From: an uncultured beta proteobacterium
GTDB lineage: Bacteria; Pseudomonadota; Gammaproteobacteria; Burkholderiales; Burkholderiaceae_C
DNA: 50,503 nt
Assembly: GCA_903838565.1 (NCBI GenBank)
Contig: CAILZB010000098.1
Coordinates: forward strand, 1 to 50,503
Reading direction: 5' to 3'
A model generated the notes under the pieces. It ran no database searches. It was given only the letters and a program-made list of their open reading frames with translations, and had not been told where the DNA came from. The translations under genes were made by a program, and so were the position numbers. Positions 35,821 to 46,755 of this stretch are shown piece after piece. Positions within the stretch are counted from its first letter, which is position 1. Each line of letters begins with the position of its first letter.

Positions 35821-36048
35821 TCACAGGAAATAGGTGCTGGCGGCGATCAGCGTCGCCGCCGCAACGCCGCGGCCCAGCCCGAAGAATTGCAGCGCCAGCA
35901 TCGCAAAAATGCTGCCAAACAGGATGTCGATGTTGAGAAACAGCGGGAACCTGAAGTAGTTGCCCGCCAGCCCCGCAGCCACCAGCGCCAGCCACAGCAG
36001 CCACCCGTGGCGGCGCGGCAATTCTGGCGAGGGGTGACGCGGATTCAT
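35821..36048 (-). CDS. N-terminal fragment of the interrupted hybrid kinase
   Basis: The 75-codon piece begins MNPRHPSPELPRR and encodes two to three membrane helices (WLLWLALVAAGLAG, ILFGSIFAMLALQFFGLG) of the sensor domain, ending at the in-frame TGA. On its own it would be a small membrane peptide. The next helices continue in the same frame downstream. Confidence 0.5.
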   Translation of the reverse strand: MNPRHPSPELPRRHGWLLWLALVAAGLAGNYFRFPLFLNIDILFGSIFAMLALQFFGLGRGVAAATLIAASTYFL

Positions 36049-36223
36049 GGCGTGGCAGGCGTTCTATGGGGACTGGATTCAGGCTGACGTTCAGGTTCAC
36101 TACGGGAGCGCACTTCTACATCACGCCGCATCTTAACTGTGGAATCCCCCCATGCGCGCCCGATCGGGGAGGCTGCGCGGAATGTATAGTGCGGGTACCT
36201 CTGGTCGATTGGACGGAAAGCCG

Positions 36224-37309
<1,086 letters not shown>

Positions 37310-37360
37310 GACCCGGGCGCAAGGCTCAACGCTTCAATTTTTTACCAGAGGAGACCGTCA

Positions 37361-38512
37361 ATGCGTATCGAACAAGTGGTGATGAAGAAATTTCCTGCCG
37401 ACCTGGAGCAGCTCAAGACGCTGCAGGCGATCGCGCCGCAGCTGTTGCTGGTGTTCGCCGGTCCGACCCATTTTTCCACGCCCGCATTGGCACAGGAGCT
37501 GCTCCAGCGCTTCCCGCAGGCGCAGCTGGTGGGCTGCTCCACCGCTGGCGAGATTTCGCAGCAGGGCGTTGAAAACGGCAGCGTCGTGGTCACCGCGCTG
37601 CATTTCGAGCGCGCGCAGTTCCAGGTCGTGAGCACCGAACTGGCGGCGATGGAGAACTCGTTCCAGGCCGGCGAAGCGCTGGCGCAGCAGCTCGCCGGCT
37701 GGGCGCCCAAGGCAGTGCTGGTGCTGGGCCAGGGCCTGAACATCAACGGCAGCGCGCTGATTGACGGCATGGTCAGCCTGCTGGGGCCGGCGCTGCCGAT
37801 CGTGGGCGGCCTGGCCGGAGACGACGCCGCCTTTCAGAAAACCTTCACGCTGTGCAATCAGGGGGTGTCCAGCACGCGCGTGCTGGCGGTCGGACTCAAG
37901 GGCGATGCGCTGCAGTTTGCGCACGGCAGCTTTGGCGGCTGGAAGCCCTTTGGCCCGGTGCGCAAGGTCACGCGCAGCGTGAACAACGTGCTGTACGAGC
38001 TCGACGGCGAACCCGCGCTCGAGGTCTACAAGCGCTACCTGGGCGAGCACGCCAAGGACCTGCCGGGTTCGGGCCTGCTGTTTCCGTTCGAGATGCTCAG
38101 CGACGCGCGCGAGCCCTCGGGCCTGATCCGCACCATCCTGGGCGTGAACGAGGCCGACGGCAGCATGACGCTGGCCGGCGCCATCAGCCAGAACGGCTTT
38201 CTGCGCCTGATGCACGCGCAGACCGACGGTCTGGTGGACGGCGCCGAGGAAGCCGCGCGCGCCACGCTCAAGCTGATGCAGCAGGACGGAGCGGCCGGCC
38301 TGGCGCTGCTGGTGAGCTGCGTCGGGCGCAAGCTCGTGATGGGCGGACGCGTGGACGAGGAAACCGAGATCGTGCACGACACGCTGGGCCAGCAGGCCAC
38401 GCTGGCGGGCTTTTATTCCTACGGCGAAATCAGCCCCGGCGTGGGCATCCAGAACTGCCAGTTGCACAACCAGACCATGACCATTTCCTACCTGGGCGAG
38501 TCCGCCGCATGA
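37361..38512 (+). CDS. FIST-domain protein, probable NosP-type nitric-oxide sensor
   Basis: The 383-residue cytoplasmic protein has FIST_N (about 25-215; GCSTAGEISQQG, PIVGGLAGDD) and FIST_C (about 220-365; FYSYGEISPG). Length and a following coupled hybrid kinase match NosP (haem NO sensor) and its partner NahK in Pseudomonas and other proteobacteria. It overlaps the kinase start by ATGA. The FIST fold is clear; haem binding and NO sensing are inferred from context. A GAGGAG site precedes the ATG. Confidence 0.85.
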   Translation: MRIEQVVMKKFPADLEQLKTLQAIAPQLLLVFAGPTHFSTPALAQELLQRFPQAQLVGCSTAGEISQQGVENGSVVVTALHFERAQFQVVSTELAAMENSFQAGEALAQQLAGWAPKAVLVLGQGLNINGSALIDGMVSLLGPALPIVGGLAGDDAAFQKTFTLCNQGVSSTRVLAVGLKGDALQFAHGSFGGWKPFGPVRKVTRSVNNVLYELDGEPALEVYKRYLGEHAKDLPGSGLLFPFEMLSDAREPSGLIRTILGVNEADGSMTLAGAISQNGFLRLMHAQTDGLVDGAEEAARATLKLMQQDGAAGLALLVSCVGRKLVMGGRVDEETEIVHDTLGQQATLAGFYSYGEISPGVGIQNCQLHNQTMTISYLGESAA

Positions 38513-41500
38513 CCCACAAGCTGCTGCAGCGTCAATTCAAGCGGCTGCTGGGCGTCTCCGACGACACTCAACTGGCGCAGCTGCTGGCCGAGCTGCAGAC
38601 GCTGGCACAGCGCAGCGAGCTCTCGGCGCTGGCGCAGCGCAGCCTGTCCGGGATCGAATCCTTCCTGGCCCAAGTGGACGAAGCCTACGTCCAGGGCGAG
38701 CGCGCGCTCGAGTTGAGCACCCGCAGCCTGGAGCTGAGCTCCCACGAATTGGGTCAGGCGAACGAGCACCTGCGCCAGGAAGCGGCGACGCGCGAGCTCG
38801 CGCTCAAGACCTTGAGGGACACGACAAACCAGCTGCTGGAGCCGCTGGGACAACACATCGGCGAGGACGACCAGAGCCTGGACCGCCTGACCCAGCTGTT
38901 GTCGGGCTTGGTGCGCGACTTCCTGGAGACGCAAAAGAGCGCCGAGTCGTCCTACGCCAAGCTGCAGAACCAGCAGTTTGCGCTGGACCAGCACGCCATC
39001 GTGAGCATCACCGACGAAGCCGGTCGCATCATCTACGCGAATGAAAAATTCTGCACCATCAGCAAGATTTCCCACGACGAGCTGATCGGCAAGGACCACC
39101 GCATCGTCAACTCCGGGCTGCACAGCAAGGAATTCTTCCGCGAGATGTGGCGCACCATCTCCAGCGGCCAGGTCTGGCACGGCGAGGTGAGAAACCAGGC
39201 CACCGACGGCAGCATCTACTGGGTTGCGGCCACCATCGTGCCGTTCCTGGACAGCCAGCGCCAGCCTTACCAGTACATCTCGCTGCGCACCGACATCACC
39301 GCACAGAAGGCGATGGAGACCGAGATCGCCTCGCGCGGGCGCATGCTGGAGAACATCATGGACACGCTCGGAGAGGGCGTGTACCTGCTGGACAGCCAGG
39401 GCCTGTGCACCTACGCCAATCGCGAAGCCGAAGCGCTGCTGGGCTGGAGCCGCGAGGAGATGCAGGGCCAGGTGCTGCACGACCTGATCCACGCCCGCCG
39501 CGCCGACGGCAGCGCGCTGGCCCGAAGCGAATGCCCGATGCATGTGCACACCCAGGACAGCGCGGTCTACCGCTCCGAGGCAGAGGTGTTCACGCGCAAG
39601 GGCGGCGAGCAGTTCCCCATCGCCATCGTCGCGGCCCCGATTGTCGAGGAAGGCCGCGTCACGGGCTCGGTGGCCGCGTTCCAGGACATCAGCGCGCGCA
39701 AGCGCACCGAAGAGGAACTGCGCCAGGGCGACCTCAAGCAGCGCATGCTGATCGACAACGCCGCCGACGCCGTGCTCATCCTGGGCAGCGAAGGCGAGCT
39801 GCTGTACGCGAATGAACTCGCCATCAAACTGCTCGGCTACTCGCACGCCGAGCTCATGGGCGTCTCGGTCTTCAGCCTGCTGCCGGGTTCGTTCCTCGAT
39901 CTGTACGACCGCTCGCTGAGCCATGAGCTGCGCAAGAGCCGGCGACTGCACACCGAAGTCGACTTCACGCACAAGGACGGCCACAAGATTCCGCTGGAAT
40001 TGAACGCCGCGGTGCTGCCCGACGGCAACGTCTACGTGTCCTGCCGCGACATCACGCTGCGCCGGGAGGTGGAGAACGAACTGCTGCGCGCCAAGGAAAC
40101 GGCCGAGGCCACGAGCAAGGCGAAGAGCGATTTCCTCGCCACCATGAGCCACGAGATCCGCACGCCGATGAACGGCATCATCGGCATGACCGAGCTGGCG
40201 CTGGAAACCGAACTCGACGCCGAGCAGCGCGACTACCTGGGGCTGGTGAAATCCTCCGCCGATTCGCTGCTCACCATCATCAACGACATCCTGGATTTTT
40301 CCAAGATCGAGTCGGGAAAGATGGAGCTGGAGCGGGTCGAGTTTGACCTGCGAACGCTGCTGGCGGCGACCACCAAGGTGCTGGCCGTGCGCGCCGAGCA
40401 AAAGGGCCTGGAGCTGATCTACGAGCTCGACGACAGCGTTCCCGAAACCCTGCTGGGCGACCCCGGGCGGCTGCGCCAGGTGTTGACGAACCTGCTGGGC
40501 AATGCGATCAAGTTCGCTGACCGGGGGGAGATTTCGGTGCGGGTCAAGACGCGCGAGGTCCGGGGCCAAATCGTGGTCCTGTGCTTTGAGGTGCAGGACC
40601 AGGGCATCGGCATCGCCAGCGACAAATTGAGCAGCATCTTCGAAGCCTTCACCCAGGCCGACACTTCCACCACGCGCAAGTACGGCGGCACCGGTCTGGG
40701 GCTGGCGATTTCCAGCCAGCTGGTGGCGGCGATGGGCGGGCGACTCTCGGTGCAAAGCGAGCTCGGGCACGGCAGCGTGTTCAGCTTTGACGCCGCCTTC
40801 ACGGCCAGCAGGGCCCGGCTCGGCGGACCTTCGACGGTGGAGCTCGAGGGCATCTCGGTGCTGATCGTGGACGACAACGCGACCAACCTGCGGCTGCTGT
40901 CGCAATTGCTGAAGAAATGGGGCATGAGCCCGAGTTCGGCCAGCAGTGCCGAAGAAGCGCTGGCCATGGCCGCGCAGGCGCATCGGGACGGCCTGCCCTT
41001 CAGGCTCGCGCTGCTGGACGCGATGATGCCCGAGGTCGACGGCTTCGAGCTGGCGCAGCAGTTTCAGCACGCCCCTGAGATGTCGGGCGCGGTCATGATG
41101 ATGCTGTCGTCGGCCGGCATGCGCGGCGACGCGCAGCGCTGCCGCGAGCTGGGCGTGCTGGCCTACCTGACCAAGCCCATCGACCAGCATGAGCTGTTCA
41201 ACGCTGTGCGCATCGCGCTGGGTGCGCAGCCGGACTCGGTGCTGATCACCCGGCACAACCTGGAGGATGCGCCGTCGCAAAAAGCCCTGCACATCCTGCT
41301 GGCAGAAGACAATGCCGTGAACCAGAAGCTGGCGCTGACCCTGCTCTCCAAGTGGGGGCACAGGACCGACGTGGTGGCCGACGGCGTGCAGGCGGTCGAG
41401 CAATCGCTCCTGCAGGATTACGACGTGATCTTGATGGACCTGCAGATGCCTGAGATGGGCGGCCTGGAGGCAACGCGCCTGATCCGCGAGCGCGAAGCAG

Positions 41501-42024
41501 GACAGGGGCGACACACGCCCATCGTGGCACTGACGGCCAACGCGATGAGCGATGACGAGCAGCGCTGCCTGGACGCGGGCATGGACGGCTACATTTCCAA
41601 GCCGCTCAGCGCCAAGCGCCTGCAGGAGTTGTTGGCGACCATCCCCGCGAGCGAGCCGCCCGAGTCGCTGCTGCCAAGCGTTGCCGAGCCGGCGTTTGAC
41701 TATGCGGCCGCTTTGGCCAGCGCCGACAGCTGGGTGATTGAAACCATAGGCCAGGCCTATCTGGACGACTGCCCGCGGCAGTTGAAGGAAATCAAGGACG
41801 CGATCGATGCCGGCGACGCGGCAACGCTGTTGCGCTCGGCGCACACGCTGCGCGGACTGGTGGGCAACTTCAACGCCCAGCGCATCGAGAAGCTGGCGCG
41901 CGAACTCGAACACCTGGGCGGGGCCGCCGACCTGGCACAGGCGCACGCCACCTTCAGCCAGCTGGGCGACGAAATGCAGGCCCTGAACCTGGCGCTGGCG
42001 CACACGCTGGCGCTGCTCCCATGA
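38509..42024 (+). CDS. NahK-like hybrid histidine kinase (3 PAS, HisKA, HATPase, 2 REC, HPt)
   Basis: The 1171-residue soluble protein has an N-terminal helical part (1-150), PAS domains near 160-275, 285-400 and 410-520, HisKA ([10 protein letters not shown] near 545), HATPase ([18 protein letters not shown]), two receivers ([10 protein letters not shown] with [20 protein letters not shown] with [10 protein letters not shown]) and a C-terminal HPt ([12 protein letters not shown]). There are no membrane segments, so the input comes from the coupled FIST protein or PAS ligands. The phosphorelay probably ends at the HPt and passes to a receiver encoded downstream. Confidence 0.93.
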   Translation: MTHKLLQRQFKRLLGVSDDTQLAQLLAELQTLAQRSELSALAQRSLSGIESFLAQVDEAYVQGERALELSTRSLELSSHELGQANEHLRQEAATRELALKTLRDTTNQLLEPLGQHIGEDDQSLDRLTQLLSGLVRDFLETQKSAESSYAKLQNQQFALDQHAIVSITDEAGRIIYANEKFCTISKISHDELIGKDHRIVNSGLHSKEFFREMWRTISSGQVWHGEVRNQATDGSIYWVAATIVPFLDSQRQPYQYISLRTDITAQKAMETEIASRGRMLENIMDTLGEGVYLLDSQGLCTYANREAEALLGWSREEMQGQVLHDLIHARRADGSALARSECPMHVHTQDSAVYRSEAEVFTRKGGEQFPIAIVAAPIVEEGRVTGSVAAFQDISARKRTEEELRQGDLKQRMLIDNAADAVLILGSEGELLYANELAIKLLGYSHAELMGVSVFSLLPGSFLDLYDRSLSHELRKSRRLHTEVDFTHKDGHKIPLELNAAVLPDGNVYVSCRDITLRREVENELLRAKETAEATSKAKSDFLATMSHEIRTPMNGIIGMTELALETELDAEQRDYLGLVKSSADSLLTIINDILDFSKIESGKMELERVEFDLRTLLAATTKVLAVRAEQKGLELIYELDDSVPETLLGDPGRLRQVLTNLLGNAIKFADRGEISVRVKTREVRGQIVVLCFEVQDQGIGIASDKLSSIFEAFTQADTSTTRKYGGTGLGLAISSQLVAAMGGRLSVQSELGHGSVFSFDAAFTASRARLGGPSTVELEGISVLIVDDNATNLRLLSQLLKKWGMSPSSASSAEEALAMAAQAHRDGLPFRLALLDAMMPEVDGFELAQQFQHAPEMSGAVMMMLSSAGMRGDAQRCRELGVLAYLTKPIDQHELFNAVRIALGAQPDSVLITRHNLEDAPSQKALHILLAEDNAVNQKLALTLLSKWGHRTDVVADGVQAVEQSLLQDYDVILMDLQMPEMGGLEATRLIREREAGQGRHTPIVALTANAMSDDEQRCLDAGMDGYISKPLSAKRLQELLATIPASEPPESLLPSVAEPAFDYAAALASADSWVIETIGQAYLDDCPRQLKEIKDAIDAGDAATLLRSAHTLRGLVGNFNAQRIEKLARELEHLGGAADLAQAHATFSQLGDEMQALNLALAHTLALLP

Positions 42025-42025
42025 A

Positions 42026-42067
42026 GGGCTTGCGCCAAGCCCAGGGCGGACCCTGGCGAGGTTTTTT
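42026..42067 (+). terminator. Terminator-like double hairpin after the hybrid kinase
   Basis: GGGCTTG-CGC-CAAGCCC (42026-42042) is followed by AGGG-CGGA-CCCT and TTTTTT at 42062-42067. The T-run starts 7 bases after the second stem, so termination may be partial, allowing some read-through into the chemosensory genes. Confidence 0.45.
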
Positions 42068-42123
42068 AGCCCCCCTTTTTTCGGTGACAATAGCCCCATC
42101 ACTTCACCCCTCAGACGATTTCC

Positions 42124-42525
42124 GTGACCTCGAAATCAGGTTCTTCCCCCACTGACGCTCCCCCCCCTGCCCGCCTGGATGTGGCTTTGGGACTGGAGAT
42201 GCTGGGCGACGAGGAGTCCCTGGCCGAATTGCTGGAGCTGGCGCTGCAGGGGCTGGAGCGCGACATTCCCGCGATCGCGCAGCACCTGGCCCAGGACGAC
42301 GCGAAAGCCGCAAACCAGCTGCTGCACGCGATCAAGGGTTTTGCGCCAATCTTCTGCAGCGCGGAACTGGTGCAGCAGATCACGGTCGTCGAAGCTTTGA
42401 GCAAAACCGCCTCGGCGGCCGAGGTCACGCCGCTTTACGCCCAACTGGCGCCCGGACTGTCCCAGCTGCGCGACGAAATCGGCGTGCACCTGGACGGAAT
42501 CCGCAAAAGCGGGAGTGCGCCGTGA
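42124..42525 (+). CDS. HPt phosphotransfer protein
   Basis: The 133-residue, all-helical protein has the HPt signature LLHAIKGFAPIFC with phospho-acceptor His68. It would shuttle phosphate between a hybrid kinase receiver and another receiver. The start is GTG at 42124 without a strong ribosome site. It is followed by a single-domain receiver after 76 bases. Confidence 0.8.
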   Translation: MTSKSGSSPTDAPPPARLDVALGLEMLGDEESLAELLELALQGLERDIPAIAQHLAQDDAKAANQLLHAIKGFAPIFCSAELVQQITVVEALSKTASAAEVTPLYAQLAPGLSQLRDEIGVHLDGIRKSGSAP

Positions 42526-42601
42526 GTCACAATCCAACGCAGCGAGCGCCCCCTGCCTGCGCGCGCCGGCCCGATCCAACCCGTACCCTGGAATTCAAAG
42601 C

Positions 42602-42985
42602 ATGAGTCTTGCCACCGCACGCATTCTGATCGTGGACGACGACCCGCTGATGCGCAAATACGTCAGCACGGTGCTGGGCCGCGTCGGCGTGGGCGAGATC
42701 CGCGACTGCGCGGACGGCGTGGCCGCGCTGAAATGGGTCGCCAGCTTCAAGCCCGACGTGGTGCTGACCGATATCCATATGGAGCCCATGGGCGGGCTGG
42801 AATTCGTGCGGCAACTGCGTGAGCACGCCAGCGTGGAGTTGCGCAGGACCCGCGTCATCTTCATGAGCGCGGACTCGAGCAAGGCCACGCTGGAGGAGGC
42901 CTTGCCGCTGGGAACCTTCGGCTACATCGTGAAGCCGCCCCGACCCGAGACACTGCGCAGCAAACTGGAACTGGCCCTGAAGTAA
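42602..42985 (+). CDS. CheY-like single-domain response regulator
   Basis: The 127-residue receiver has acidic pair VDDDP near 11-14, phospho-Asp57 ([11 protein letters not shown]), the conserved Ser/Thr (FMSADS) and Lys (YIVKPPRP). There is no output domain. ATG 42602 is chosen; the open frame extends back without a site. It starts the run RR-MCP-CheZ-like-CheY-STAS-CheA, 2 bases before the MCP, and may be a phosphate sink or the HPt target. Confidence 0.88.
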   Translation: MSLATARILIVDDDPLMRKYVSTVLGRVGVGEIRDCADGVAALKWVASFKPDVVLTDIHMEPMGGLEFVRQLREHASVELRRTRVIFMSADSSKATLEEALPLGTFGYIVKPPRPETLRSKLELALK

Positions 42986-42987
42986 CC

Positions 42988-45336
42988 ATGGCACTCAAGT
43001 CCAACGACACCGTGTCAGACCGTTTTTTCAGGCCTGGCCTGGCACTGATGCTGCGCCTGAGCGGGCCCGTCAAGTTCTGGGGTTTGCCGGTCCCGCTGCT
43101 GCTGGCTTTGGCCATCGTGGCGGGCCAGTTCCTGTCCGACCTGGGCGGCGAGTTACGCGACGCCGCACGGCGCGGTTCTTCCACCGTGCTGCTGGGGCAG
43201 ATCATCGACGTGGTCGGCCCGCTGCAGACGCTGCGCGGCCAGAGCTTGATGGTCCAGTCGGGCGACGGCCATCTGGGCGGCACACGCGAGGCCACGCGCC
43301 AGGCGCTGCTGGCGGCAGTGGCCAAGCTCGATGCGCAGATTCAGGCCAGCGAAGACGCTCAGCTCAAGAGCCGCTGGTCGGCGCTGCAGCCAAAGATCCT
43401 GCAATTGACCCAGGGCGCTGCGGCGGCGCCGCAGGACCGAACAGCGTTGTTTCGCTCGTACCGCGAGCAGATCTTTGGTTTGCATGAACTGCTGGTCGAT
43501 CTGGGCAACAGCTCGGGCTTGGCGTTTTCGCCGGAGCCGGCGATTCATTTCAACTCCGACCTGCAGATCGACCACTTGATCCCGCTGGTCGAAGCCATCG
43601 GCTTGCTGCGCGCCCAGGGCGCCGACATCCTGGCGCGCAAGGACGGCAATCCAGCCGACCTCACGTCCATGGCGCTGATGGTCGACACGCTGGCCGAGCA
43701 AGCCCTGCACGTGGCAGGCACGCTTGACGCCATCAAGGGCACGGGTGACACGGTTCCCGCTTCCTGGGACAAGGCCCTGGCCCAGGTCCATGCGTTTGCG
43801 GCGGCGTCGAAAAACATCATGTCCCAGGGCTCGGCCAGCGACTTCTTCATGGCCGCAACGCGTGTCGTGGAAGCGGTGAACCTGGCCAGCCTGGAGTCCC
43901 GCGAACATCTGCGCCAGCAGCTGGAGGCGCGGACCAGCAAACTGCGCGCCCAGTGGGTGGCCACGCTGGTGGTGGCGCTTTTGGGGTTCTTCGTGTGGTG
44001 GTATTTCCTGCTGAGTTTTTTCCGCAGCAGCCAGATCGACCGCGAGCATACGGACGCCGCAATCGAGATGGCCGCCAACGGCGACCTCACGGGCAGCGCC
44101 ACCTCGGGCGTGGGCACGCTGGGCAACTTTGGCCGGCACCTGGACGTGATGATGAACAAGATGTCGGAGATCGTGGCCAACATCCGCACCGCCGCCGTGC
44201 TGCTGGGCGACACCGGCAAAAAGCTGGTGGAAGACACGCGCTCGCTCTCGGAGCGGGCCGAATCCCAGGGTGAACACCTGAGGCAGACCTCGGTGCACGT
44301 GAAACGCGTGAGCGAGACCGTGGCGCGCAATGCCTCGGCCTCGCAGGAAATCAGCATGATGACCAACAGCCTGCACAAGGAGGCCGATTCGGCCGGCAAG
44401 ATGATGCAGCAGGCCGTTCTCAGCATGGGCCCGCTGCAGGTCACCTCCGGGCGCATGAGCGAGATCATCGGCACCATCGACGGCATCGCCTTTCAGACCA
44501 ATCTGCTGGCGCTGAACGCCGCGGTGGAAGCGGCCCGCGCCGGCGAGCAGGGGCGTGGCTTTGCCGTGGTGGCCTCCGAGGTGCGCAACCTGGCCAAGCG
44601 CAGCCAGGGCGCTGCCGCGGAAATCCGCACCCTCATCGCCGAGTCGTCGGACCGGGTCAATACCACCGTGAAGGGCATCGGCGAAGTCAACGTGATCATG
44701 GAGAGCCTGATCTCGGGCATCGGGGAGATCTCGATGAACGTGAACGTCATGGCCGAGGGCAGCGCGGCGCAAAGCGCGGCGCTGGAGGAGGTGGTCAGCG
44801 CCGTGGGAGACCTGGACGTGCTGACGCAGGAAAACACCGGCTTGGTGGCGCGCTCGGCCACGAATTCGGACCGGCTCATCGCCCAGGCCTCGGCGCTGGA
44901 AATTTCCGTCTCCGACATCGAGTTGCGCCAGGGCACGGCGGACCAGGCGCGCCAGATGGTGTTCGACGCGATGGTGCATGTGCAGTCCGTGGGCCTGGAG
45001 CAGGCCGCGCGCGACCTGCAGAATCCCGACGGGCCCTTCATCGACCGCGACCTCTACGTGTTCGTATTCGACCGCGAAGGCTATTACGTGGTGCATGGCG
45101 CCGCGCCGCTCAAGGATGGCACGAACCTGGCCGAAATAGAGGGACTGGATGCCGACAAGCTGCTGGCCGATGCCTGGGCCGCCTGCGACGAGAGCGAAGG
45201 CGGCTGGGTCAACTATGCCATCACCAACCCCCTCACCGGAGACATCCAGGGGAAATCGTCCTATGTCATGCCGCTGGACGAAAACCGCTTGCTGGGTTGC
45301 GGCTGTTACCTCAATACCGAATGGGTGAATCTGTGA
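42988..45336 (+). CDS. Methyl-accepting chemotaxis protein with C-terminal cytoplasmic Cache domain
   Basis: The 782-residue receptor has a membrane helix at about 32-50, a 270-residue helical periplasmic region, a second helix at about 323-345, a HAMP-like segment, and the MCP hairpin tip ([21 protein letters not shown], about 493-513). After the signalling domain, residues 650-782 form a single Cache_2-like domain ([40 protein letters not shown]). Cache domains are normally extracytoplasmic; here it follows the cytoplasmic hairpin. It starts 2 bases after the RR and overlaps the next gene (GTGA). Confidence 0.9.
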   Translation: MALKSNDTVSDRFFRPGLALMLRLSGPVKFWGLPVPLLLALAIVAGQFLSDLGGELRDAARRGSSTVLLGQIIDVVGPLQTLRGQSLMVQSGDGHLGGTREATRQALLAAVAKLDAQIQASEDAQLKSRWSALQPKILQLTQGAAAAPQDRTALFRSYREQIFGLHELLVDLGNSSGLAFSPEPAIHFNSDLQIDHLIPLVEAIGLLRAQGADILARKDGNPADLTSMALMVDTLAEQALHVAGTLDAIKGTGDTVPASWDKALAQVHAFAAASKNIMSQGSASDFFMAATRVVEAVNLASLESREHLRQQLEARTSKLRAQWVATLVVALLGFFVWWYFLLSFFRSSQIDREHTDAAIEMAANGDLTGSATSGVGTLGNFGRHLDVMMNKMSEIVANIRTAAVLLGDTGKKLVEDTRSLSERAESQGEHLRQTSVHVKRVSETVARNASASQEISMMTNSLHKEADSAGKMMQQAVLSMGPLQVTSGRMSEIIGTIDGIAFQTNLLALNAAVEAARAGEQGRGFAVVASEVRNLAKRSQGAAAEIRTLIAESSDRVNTTVKGIGEVNVIMESLISGIGEISMNVNVMAEGSAAQSAALEEVVSAVGDLDVLTQENTGLVARSATNSDRLIAQASALEISVSDIELRQGTADQARQMVFDAMVHVQSVGLEQAARDLQNPDGPFIDRDLYVFVFDREGYYVVHGAAPLKDGTNLAEIEGLDADKLLADAWAACDESEGGWVNYAITNPLTGDIQGKSSYVMPLDENRLLGCGCYLNTEWVNL

Positions 45337-45986
45337 GCACGAACCAGTCAACGTCACCGCCCATCCCTCAGGCCCTGGTGGAATTGTGCGCCGCCGTGCT
45401 GCCGGTCTGGGGCCGCCAACTGCTCACCTCGCGCTCGCAGTCTGAAGCGGCCGTGGCCGAGATGCTGTCGGCTTTCGCCGCCATCGGTCCGCATCTGACG
45501 CGCGCGGCCAAGCAATCCGGCGAGATCACGGCCGCATTGGCGCACGGTGAAGGCGGCATCACGCAACTGGCACAGGCCTGCGAGGACGAGATCGCGCCGG
45601 TGCTCTCGCGCCTGGACGCGCCGTCGGCCGCCGCAGTGCAAAAGGTCATGGCCATGATCCATCAGTCGGTGCATGCGCTGGACCAGATCGCCAAACCGTT
45701 CGCGCATGAAACCCAGATGGTTGCCCAGCAGGTGGACCGCATGTACATCGGATTGCAGTACCAGGACCGCATCAGCCAGATGGTGAGCCTGCTGCACGAA
45801 GACATCGAGCGACTGCAGGCAACGCTGGCACAACCCGGCACCGACCCGGCGGCGCTGGCGCACCAGGACTGGCTGGCGCGACTGGAATCGCAGTACGCGA
45901 TGGCCGAGCAGCGCCAGAACCACAGCGCCGACACCGCGGCCGGCAGCCCTGCGCAACCCAGCGACGACGATTCCATTTTTTTCTGA
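45333..45986 (+). CDS. CheZ-like chemotaxis protein (probable CheY-P phosphatase)
   Basis: The 217-residue protein is almost wholly helical. Asp145 and Gln149 in QYQDRISQM have the Asp-x3-Gln spacing and near-identical positions of E. coli CheZ (Asp143, Gln147; 214 residues). The extreme C-terminus SDDDSIFF after a Gln/Pro/Ser-rich linker resembles the CheY-binding tail of CheZ. It lies between an MCP and CheY in a che operon. The start GTG 45333 overlaps the MCP stop; ATG 45321 is an alternative. Overall sequence similarity is low, so this is a structural guess. Confidence 0.6.
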   Translation: MSTNQSTSPPIPQALVELCAAVLPVWGRQLLTSRSQSEAAVAEMLSAFAAIGPHLTRAAKQSGEITAALAHGEGGITQLAQACEDEIAPVLSRLDAPSAAAVQKVMAMIHQSVHALDQIAKPFAHETQMVAQQVDRMYIGLQYQDRISQMVSLLHEDIERLQATLAQPGTDPAALAHQDWLARLESQYAMAEQRQNHSADTAAGSPAQPSDDDSIFF

Positions 45987-45997
45987 AGAGGTTCTTT

Positions 45998-46366
45998 ATG
46001 GCACAAACCATTTTGGTGATTGACGACTCTGCCAGCCTGCGACAGGTGGTAGCGATGGCCTTGCGTGGCGCCGGCTACGAGGTGCTGGAGGCCGGCGACG
46101 GCGTGGCCGCGCTCGCGCTGCTGGACGGGCGCAAGATCGGCATGGCGGTGTGCGACGTGAACATGCCGCGCATGAACGGCATCGAATTCGTGAAGGCGGC
46201 CAAAGCCTTGCCCGCGTACCGCTTTCTGCCGATCCTGATGCTCACCACCGAGAGCCAGGAATCGAAGAAGGACGAAGGGCGCGCGGCCGGAGCCAAGGCC
46301 TGGATGCTCAAGCCTTTCTCCCCGGCATCGCTGCTCAACGCCGTATCCAAGTTGTGCCTTCCTTGA
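45998..46366 (+). CDS. cheY: Chemotaxis response regulator CheY
   Basis: The 122-residue receiver has Asp-pair VIDDS near 8-11, phospho-Asp53 (CDVNMPRMNG), LTTES and LKPFSP. It would be phosphorylated by the CheA encoded two genes downstream and dephosphorylated by the CheZ-like neighbour. It begins 11 bases after that gene, with GAAGAGG upstream. Confidence 0.9.
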   Translation: MAQTILVIDDSASLRQVVAMALRGAGYEVLEAGDGVAALALLDGRKIGMAVCDVNMPRMNGIEFVKAAKALPAYRFLPILMLTTESQESKKDEGRAAGAKAWMLKPFSPASLLNAVSKLCLP

Positions 46367-46370
46367 TGCT

Positions 46371-46401
46371 TTGCGGGACAGACCCTCTGTCCTCAACCGT
46401 T
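46371..46401. repeat. GGACAGA/TCTGTCC palindrome, unfilled relative of the cbbR-upstream repeat
   Basis: TTGCGGGACAGA-CCC-TCTGTCC with TCAACCGTT following; GGACAGA and TCTGTCC form a perfect 7-bp stem with a CCC loop. The flanks match those around the inner palindrome at 6871-6968 almost base for base (TTGCGGGACAG and CTCTGTCCTCAAC). It lies between cheY and the STAS gene. Confidence 0.7.
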
Positions 46402-46446
46402 CGTCGCGGGTCGGGGCACCCTGTTCCCCCTTGATTAGGAAACACC

Positions 46447-46755
46447 ATGAGCTACCGCTATGAGTTGCCGGCAGAACTGACGATTTACAGCGTGATGGAA
46501 GCGCGCGACAGCCTGCTGGCCTGGGCCGAGAAGGCGCGCTCGCAGACGAATGCGCCGCTGGAGATTTCGGCGCGCGACGTCGAAGCCGTGGACGGCTCGG
46601 GCCTGCAGTTGCTGGCCTCGCTCAGCAACATGGAGGTCACCTGGTGGCTGGTGCAGACCAGCCGCGCCTTCACCGAGGCCTGCAACACCTTGGGCCTGGG
46701 ACAGTGGCTTGACAACCCCTACATCAAAGCGGGATCGCAGGAGACCACAGCATGA
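46447..46755 (+). CDS. STAS-domain protein
   Basis: The 102-residue single STAS domain has the loop VEAVDGSGLQLLASL with candidate phospho-acceptor Ser51, as in anti-sigma-factor antagonists and STAS modules found beside alternative CheA genes. It overlaps cheA by ATGA. It may modulate CheA or a Ser-kinase pathway; no anti-sigma kinase is in the window. Confidence 0.85.
   Translation: MSYRYELPAELTIYSVMEARDSLLAWAEKARSQTNAPLEISARDVEAVDGSGLQLLASLSNMEVTWWLVQTSRAFTEACNTLGLGQWLDNPYIKAGSQETTA

Larger units (their letters stand above)
32215..36048 (-). pseudogene. Membrane hybrid histidine kinase interrupted by two in-frame stop codons
   Basis: One continuous frame of about 1278 codons carries a multi-helix membrane sensor, a periplasmic dCache-like domain, two PAS domains, HisKA ([10 protein letters not shown]), HATPase, REC and an alpha-helical tail. 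It is broken only by TGA at 35821-35823 (after TYFL, before NHPWAAV) and TAG at 33205-33207 (between GGSIRI and GLELGRD). No frameshift is present. TGG to TGA and GAG to TAG would be single substitutions. The second stop splits the ATPase between its N-box and G1-box. The 3' end overlaps the GGDEF-EAL-CZB start. Confidence 0.85.

Noticed and set aside
35821..35823. In-frame TGA as selenocysteine
   Set aside because: The context (membrane helix, TYFL-NHPW) favours a lost Trp; no SECIS-like hairpin is evident and the family has no selenoprotein.
38488..42102. 1204-codon minus-strand ORF antisense to the hybrid kinase
   Set aside because: Low-complexity composition, no motifs, wholly antisense to a domain-verified gene.
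43153..45357. 734-codon minus-strand ORF antisense to the MCP
   Set aside because: Same GC-bias artefact; the plus strand has all MCP hallmarks.
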